Source: CAZFAT01 sp964517075
GTDB taxonomy: Bacteria; Acidobacteriota; Vicinamibacteria; Vicinamibacterales; SCN-69-37
Assembly: GCA_964517075.1 (NCBI GenBank)
Contig: CAZFAT010000122.1
Span: 1-6,971, forward strand
Length of the DNA: 6,971 nt
Direction: 5' to 3'
The notes below the pieces were generated by a model. That model was not told where the DNA came from. It saw only the letters and a list, made by a program, of their open reading frames with translations, and ran no database searches. The position numbers were made by a program, and so were the translations under genes. This document shows, one piece after another, positions 6,608-6,971 of the stretch (its first letter is position 1; every line of letters begins with the position of its first letter).

Positions 6608-6971
6608 CGTGCCTGCAGCGCGTCCATGCCCACGGCAGCCGCGAGCACCAGTCGCCGATCGAGCGACCGCGTGGCATCCGCGGACATGTCGATGTCGTAC
6701 ACGTCTCGAAAGCGGCCAAGACGTCGCGTGTGCACACCGAGGATCTGCCCGTTGCGCTCGAAGACAAAGTGGTAGGGGATCGGGAGCCAGTTGGCGAAGT
6801 CGCCGATGAAGGGCACGAGGCCGACGGCTCGCCGCAGTACGGCCACCGGCAGGCTCTTCTCGTACGCGGTCACGGTTCCGCCCGGTGCATGGATCAGGAA
6901 CGTCGATTCGTTCACACCCGCGGCCACGGCGTCTCCGGCACTGGTGTAAGCGGCTGGCCCTGTTCGAACCA
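6604..6971 (-). CDS. Scramblase / LURP-one-related-like protein (partial, N-terminus beyond right edge)
   Basis: 121 residues are visible and the frame is open to the window edge. GTG 6927 could start a 107-aa protein, but no ribosome site supports it and upstream codons continue in frame, so the gene is treated as truncated. The recognisable part is the C-terminus: VGLVPFIGDFANWLPIPYHF, FERNGQILGVHTRR, DVYDIDMS, then DRRLVLAAAVGMDALQ. The pattern of a strand with 'G..lG', a Y-x-V/I-D strand and a final hydrophobic helix with DrRl.lA..v.mDal matches what I know of bacterial phospholipid-scramblase/tubby-like (LURP-one-related) proteins. Those folds bind membranes or lipids; the role in bacteria is poorly established. 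The TGA stop overlaps the ATG of the transglycosylase by 4 bases, which ties the two genes in translation. Family assignment is from memory of pattern, with moderate confidence. Confidence 0.5.
   Translation of the reverse strand, partial: VRTGPAAYTSAGDAVAAGVNESTFLIHAPGGTVTAYEKSLPVAVLRRAVGLVPFIGDFANWLPIPYHFVFERNGQILGVHTRRLGRFRDVYDIDMSADATRSLDRRLVLAAAVGMDALQAR

Overview
This is a 6,971-base piece of a GC-rich bacterial chromosome with tightly packed genes in two opposing blocks. The gene content suggests a soil-type Gram-negative bacterium, most likely an acidobacterium of the Vicinamibacteria type. The grounds are a TonB-dependent-receptor C-terminus of the style common there, a secreted PQQ dehydrogenase, a periplasmic cytochrome with a helix-hairpin-helix domain, and a UvrA-like protein without a UvrB-binding domain. 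The taxon is an inference from gene style, because no rRNA or marker gene is present.

Left part, minus strand (1-1505): a possible 62-residue membrane-anchored peptide (1317-1505) is followed by a VOC/glyoxalase-fold protein (930-1277). A UvrA-like ABC ATPase follows; its GTG start overlaps the VOC stop codon by 4 bases, and it runs off the left edge (1-933). This looks like one transcription unit. Middle left, plus strand (1672-1920): an 82-codon fragment matches only the last strands of a TonB-dependent receptor, so it is read as a gene remnant. A perfect 9-bp GC palindrome (1947-1968) follows.

Centre, plus strand (2006-4553): a secreted PQQ-dependent dehydrogenase of the glucose-dehydrogenase type (657 aa, no membrane domain, no haem motif) is followed 49 bp later by a 174-aa secreted protein. 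That protein joins a single CxxCH haem site to a C-terminal ComEA-like helix-hairpin-helix. Together they suggest a periplasmic sugar or alcohol oxidation module in which the small cytochrome takes electrons from the quinoprotein.

Right part, minus strand (4588-6971), convergent with the centre: a scramblase/LURP-one-like protein (partial at the right edge) overlaps by ATGA with a membrane-anchored lysozyme-fold lytic transglycosylase. The transglycosylase overlaps by 20 bases with a secreted two-cysteine protein of a beta-sandwich type. The overlaps indicate a translationally coupled envelope operon.

No RNA gene, CRISPR array, insertion sequence or recognised defence system is visible. The most distinctive items are the haem/helix-hairpin-helix fusion beside the quinoprotein, the UvrA-like protein lacking its UvrB-binding domain, and the receptor remnant with the adjoining palindrome.
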